From NCBI GenBank assembly GCA_947647645.1, contig CANSLE010000161.1, positions 1 to 5,940 on the forward strand: DNA of 5,940 nt. Reading direction: 5' to 3'. The notes beneath the pieces are model-generated. The model did no database searches. It saw only the letters and a program-made list of their open reading frames with translations, and was not told where the DNA came from. The position numbers were made by a program, and so were the translations under genes. Shown here one piece after another: positions 4,935 to 5,940 of this stretch; the first letter of the stretch is position 1; each line of letters opens with the position of its first letter. The DNA is from an uncultured Microbacterium sp. Its GTDB lineage: Bacteria; Actinomycetota; Actinomycetes; Actinomycetales; Microbacteriaceae.

Positions 4935-5940
4935 ATGGGCTACTTCGGCATCGGCGCCACGCCGACGGCCTCGGACGTCACCGTGCCCGCGCACCCGTCC
5001 GCACCGATTCCGGTCCAGGGCACTCCCGTGGGATCCGGCATGCGCGCGGCGCTCGGCGAGTCCGGCCTCGACGTCTTCCCGATCATGCTCGGCGCCGCGG
5101 AGTTCGGCTGGCACGTCGACCTCGACGCGGCGCATCGCATCCTCGACACGTACCGGGAATGGGGCGGAAACGCCGTGCACACCTCCGACGGGTACGCGGC
5201 GGGGCGCAGCGAGCACATCGTCGGACAGTGGATGGGCCGCCGCGGCATCCGCGACGGCATCGTCCTCGCCGTGCGGGTGGGCGCCAACCCCGACAACCCC
5301 GGCCTCGGGCCCGTGAACCTCATCCGCGCCGTGGAGGCGTCGCTCACCCGCCTGCAGACCGACTGGATCGACGTGCTGTACCTCGACGCGCTCTCCGACG
5401 AGGCGACGGCGCTGGAAGACGTCCTCGCCACCGTGGAGTGGCTCATCGAGTCGGGGAAGGTGCGCGCCGTCGGGGCGTTCGGGCACACCGCCTCCCAGCT
5501 GGTGGAGGCGCGGATCCTGTCCTCGGCGGGCTATCCGCGGTTCACGGTTCTCGACGTCCCCTACAACATCCTCCGCAGATCGGAGTTCGACGGCGACCTG
5601 CGGCTGGTCGCCGGGGCGCAGGGCATCGCGGTGACGCCCTCCCAGGCCCTGGAGCACGGGTACCTCGCCGGAGCGCACCGCGACCGGTCCACCATCGCGT
5701 ATTCCGTCCGCGGCATCCAGCTCGCGGCGGCCATGAACCGGCGCGGGACGCGCACCCTCCGCGCTCTCGACCGGATCGGCGGAGAGCTCTCGATCCCTCC
5801 CTCCGCCGTGGCGATCGCCTGGCTGCTCGCGCAGCGCGCGGTCGTCGCGCCCATCGTCAACGTCTTCGCGGTCGGGCACGTCGAGGAGCTCGTCCAGGGC
5901 GTGGGCGCCCGACTGAGCCGCGTGCACCTGGCCGACATCG
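4935..5940 (+). CDS. Aldo/keto reductase-fold protein, likely catalytically altered (3' partial)
   Basis: The frame from ATG 4935 stays open to the window edge, giving 335 residues with no stop. GAGGGGG (4921-4927) lies seven bases before the start. After a Pro/Ala-rich stretch of about 45 residues comes an AKR-type TIM barrel: PIMLGAAEFGW (strand 1), HTSDGYAAGRSEHIVG (82-97), LAVRVG (111-116), SLTRLQTDWIDVLYLDA (136-152), ESGKVRAVGAFG, and a C-terminal SAVAIAWLLAQRAVVAPIV segment. Against the usual DTADVYG, ATKVG and LHxxD motifs, the catalytic Asp, Lys and His positions read His82, Arg114 and Asp151; only Tyr87 remains. The cofactor-contacting loops also look changed: the usual SPL motif reads SQAL, and the usual GAR-type motif after the last barrel strand reads NVF. 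The fold is fairly clear. Reductase activity is doubtful, and a pseudoenzyme, binding or regulatory role is possible. Third-position G/C bias supports the frame. The gene follows the pnp terminator, so it is probably transcribed separately; I saw no convincing promoter. Confidence 0.85.
   Translation, partial: MGYFGIGATPTASDVTVPAHPSAPIPVQGTPVGSGMRAALGESGLDVFPIMLGAAEFGWHVDLDAAHRILDTYREWGGNAVHTSDGYAAGRSEHIVGQWMGRRGIRDGIVLAVRVGANPDNPGLGPVNLIRAVEASLTRLQTDWIDVLYLDALSDEATALEDVLATVEWLIESGKVRAVGAFGHTASQLVEARILSSAGYPRFTVLDVPYNILRRSEFDGDLRLVAGAQGIAVTPSQALEHGYLAGAHRDRSTIAYSVRGIQLAAAMNRRGTRTLRALDRIGGELSIPPSAVAIAWLLAQRAVVAPIVNVFAVGHVEELVQGVGARLSRVHLADI

Noticed and set aside
4645..5316. 223-codon plus-strand frame covering the pnp downstream region
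   Set aside because: It runs through the terminator hairpins and then overlaps the AKR-like gene in another frame, becoming Ser/Arg/Pro-rich; no ribosome site or family resemblance.
4740..5927. 395-codon minus-strand frame opposite the AKR-like gene
   Set aside because: Low-complexity Arg/Asp/Gly-rich translation with no recognisable domain. The plus-strand frame from 4935 shows clear AKR barrel motifs and third-position G/C bias.

Overview
The window looks like chromosome from a high-GC actinobacterium, most likely Microbacteriaceae and probably Microbacterium or a close relative. The reasons are very strong G/C bias at third codon positions, a polynucleotide phosphorylase beginning MEGPEITAAEAV, a DUF5302-type small protein, and a MgtA-like glycosyltransferase joined to an SGNH hydrolase. 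The genus is an inference from recalled family sequences, not from a search.

Layout: (1) 1-1833, plus strand: the 3' part of a gene whose beginning lies outside the window. It encodes a GT4 glycosyltransferase fused in frame to an SGNH/GDSL hydrolase. (2) 1876-2049, minus strand: a 57-residue DUF5302-like protein, convergent with gene 1. (3) 2050-2364: a 315-base divergent intergenic region. It holds a candidate promoter and several stem-loops, including a pair of mutually exclusive hairpins ending 11 bases before the pnp Shine-Dalgarno sequence. (4) 2365-4644, plus strand: complete pnp (polynucleotide phosphorylase, 759 residues) with a TTG start. (5) 4645-4934: intergenic region with two back-to-back hairpins, of which the first is a good terminator candidate. 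(6) 4935-5940, plus strand: an aldo/keto reductase-fold protein running off the right edge. By eye it has lost three of the four catalytic-tetrad residues.

The genes do not form one operon. Gene 1 is an envelope or glycolipid enzyme, pnp is core RNA turnover with its own leader and terminator, and the reductase-like gene sits behind that terminator with its own ribosome binding site. The two points most worth a second look are the apparent AKR pseudoenzyme and the structured pnp leader. I found no mobile element, CRISPR array, tRNA or rRNA, and no clearly novel multigene system.
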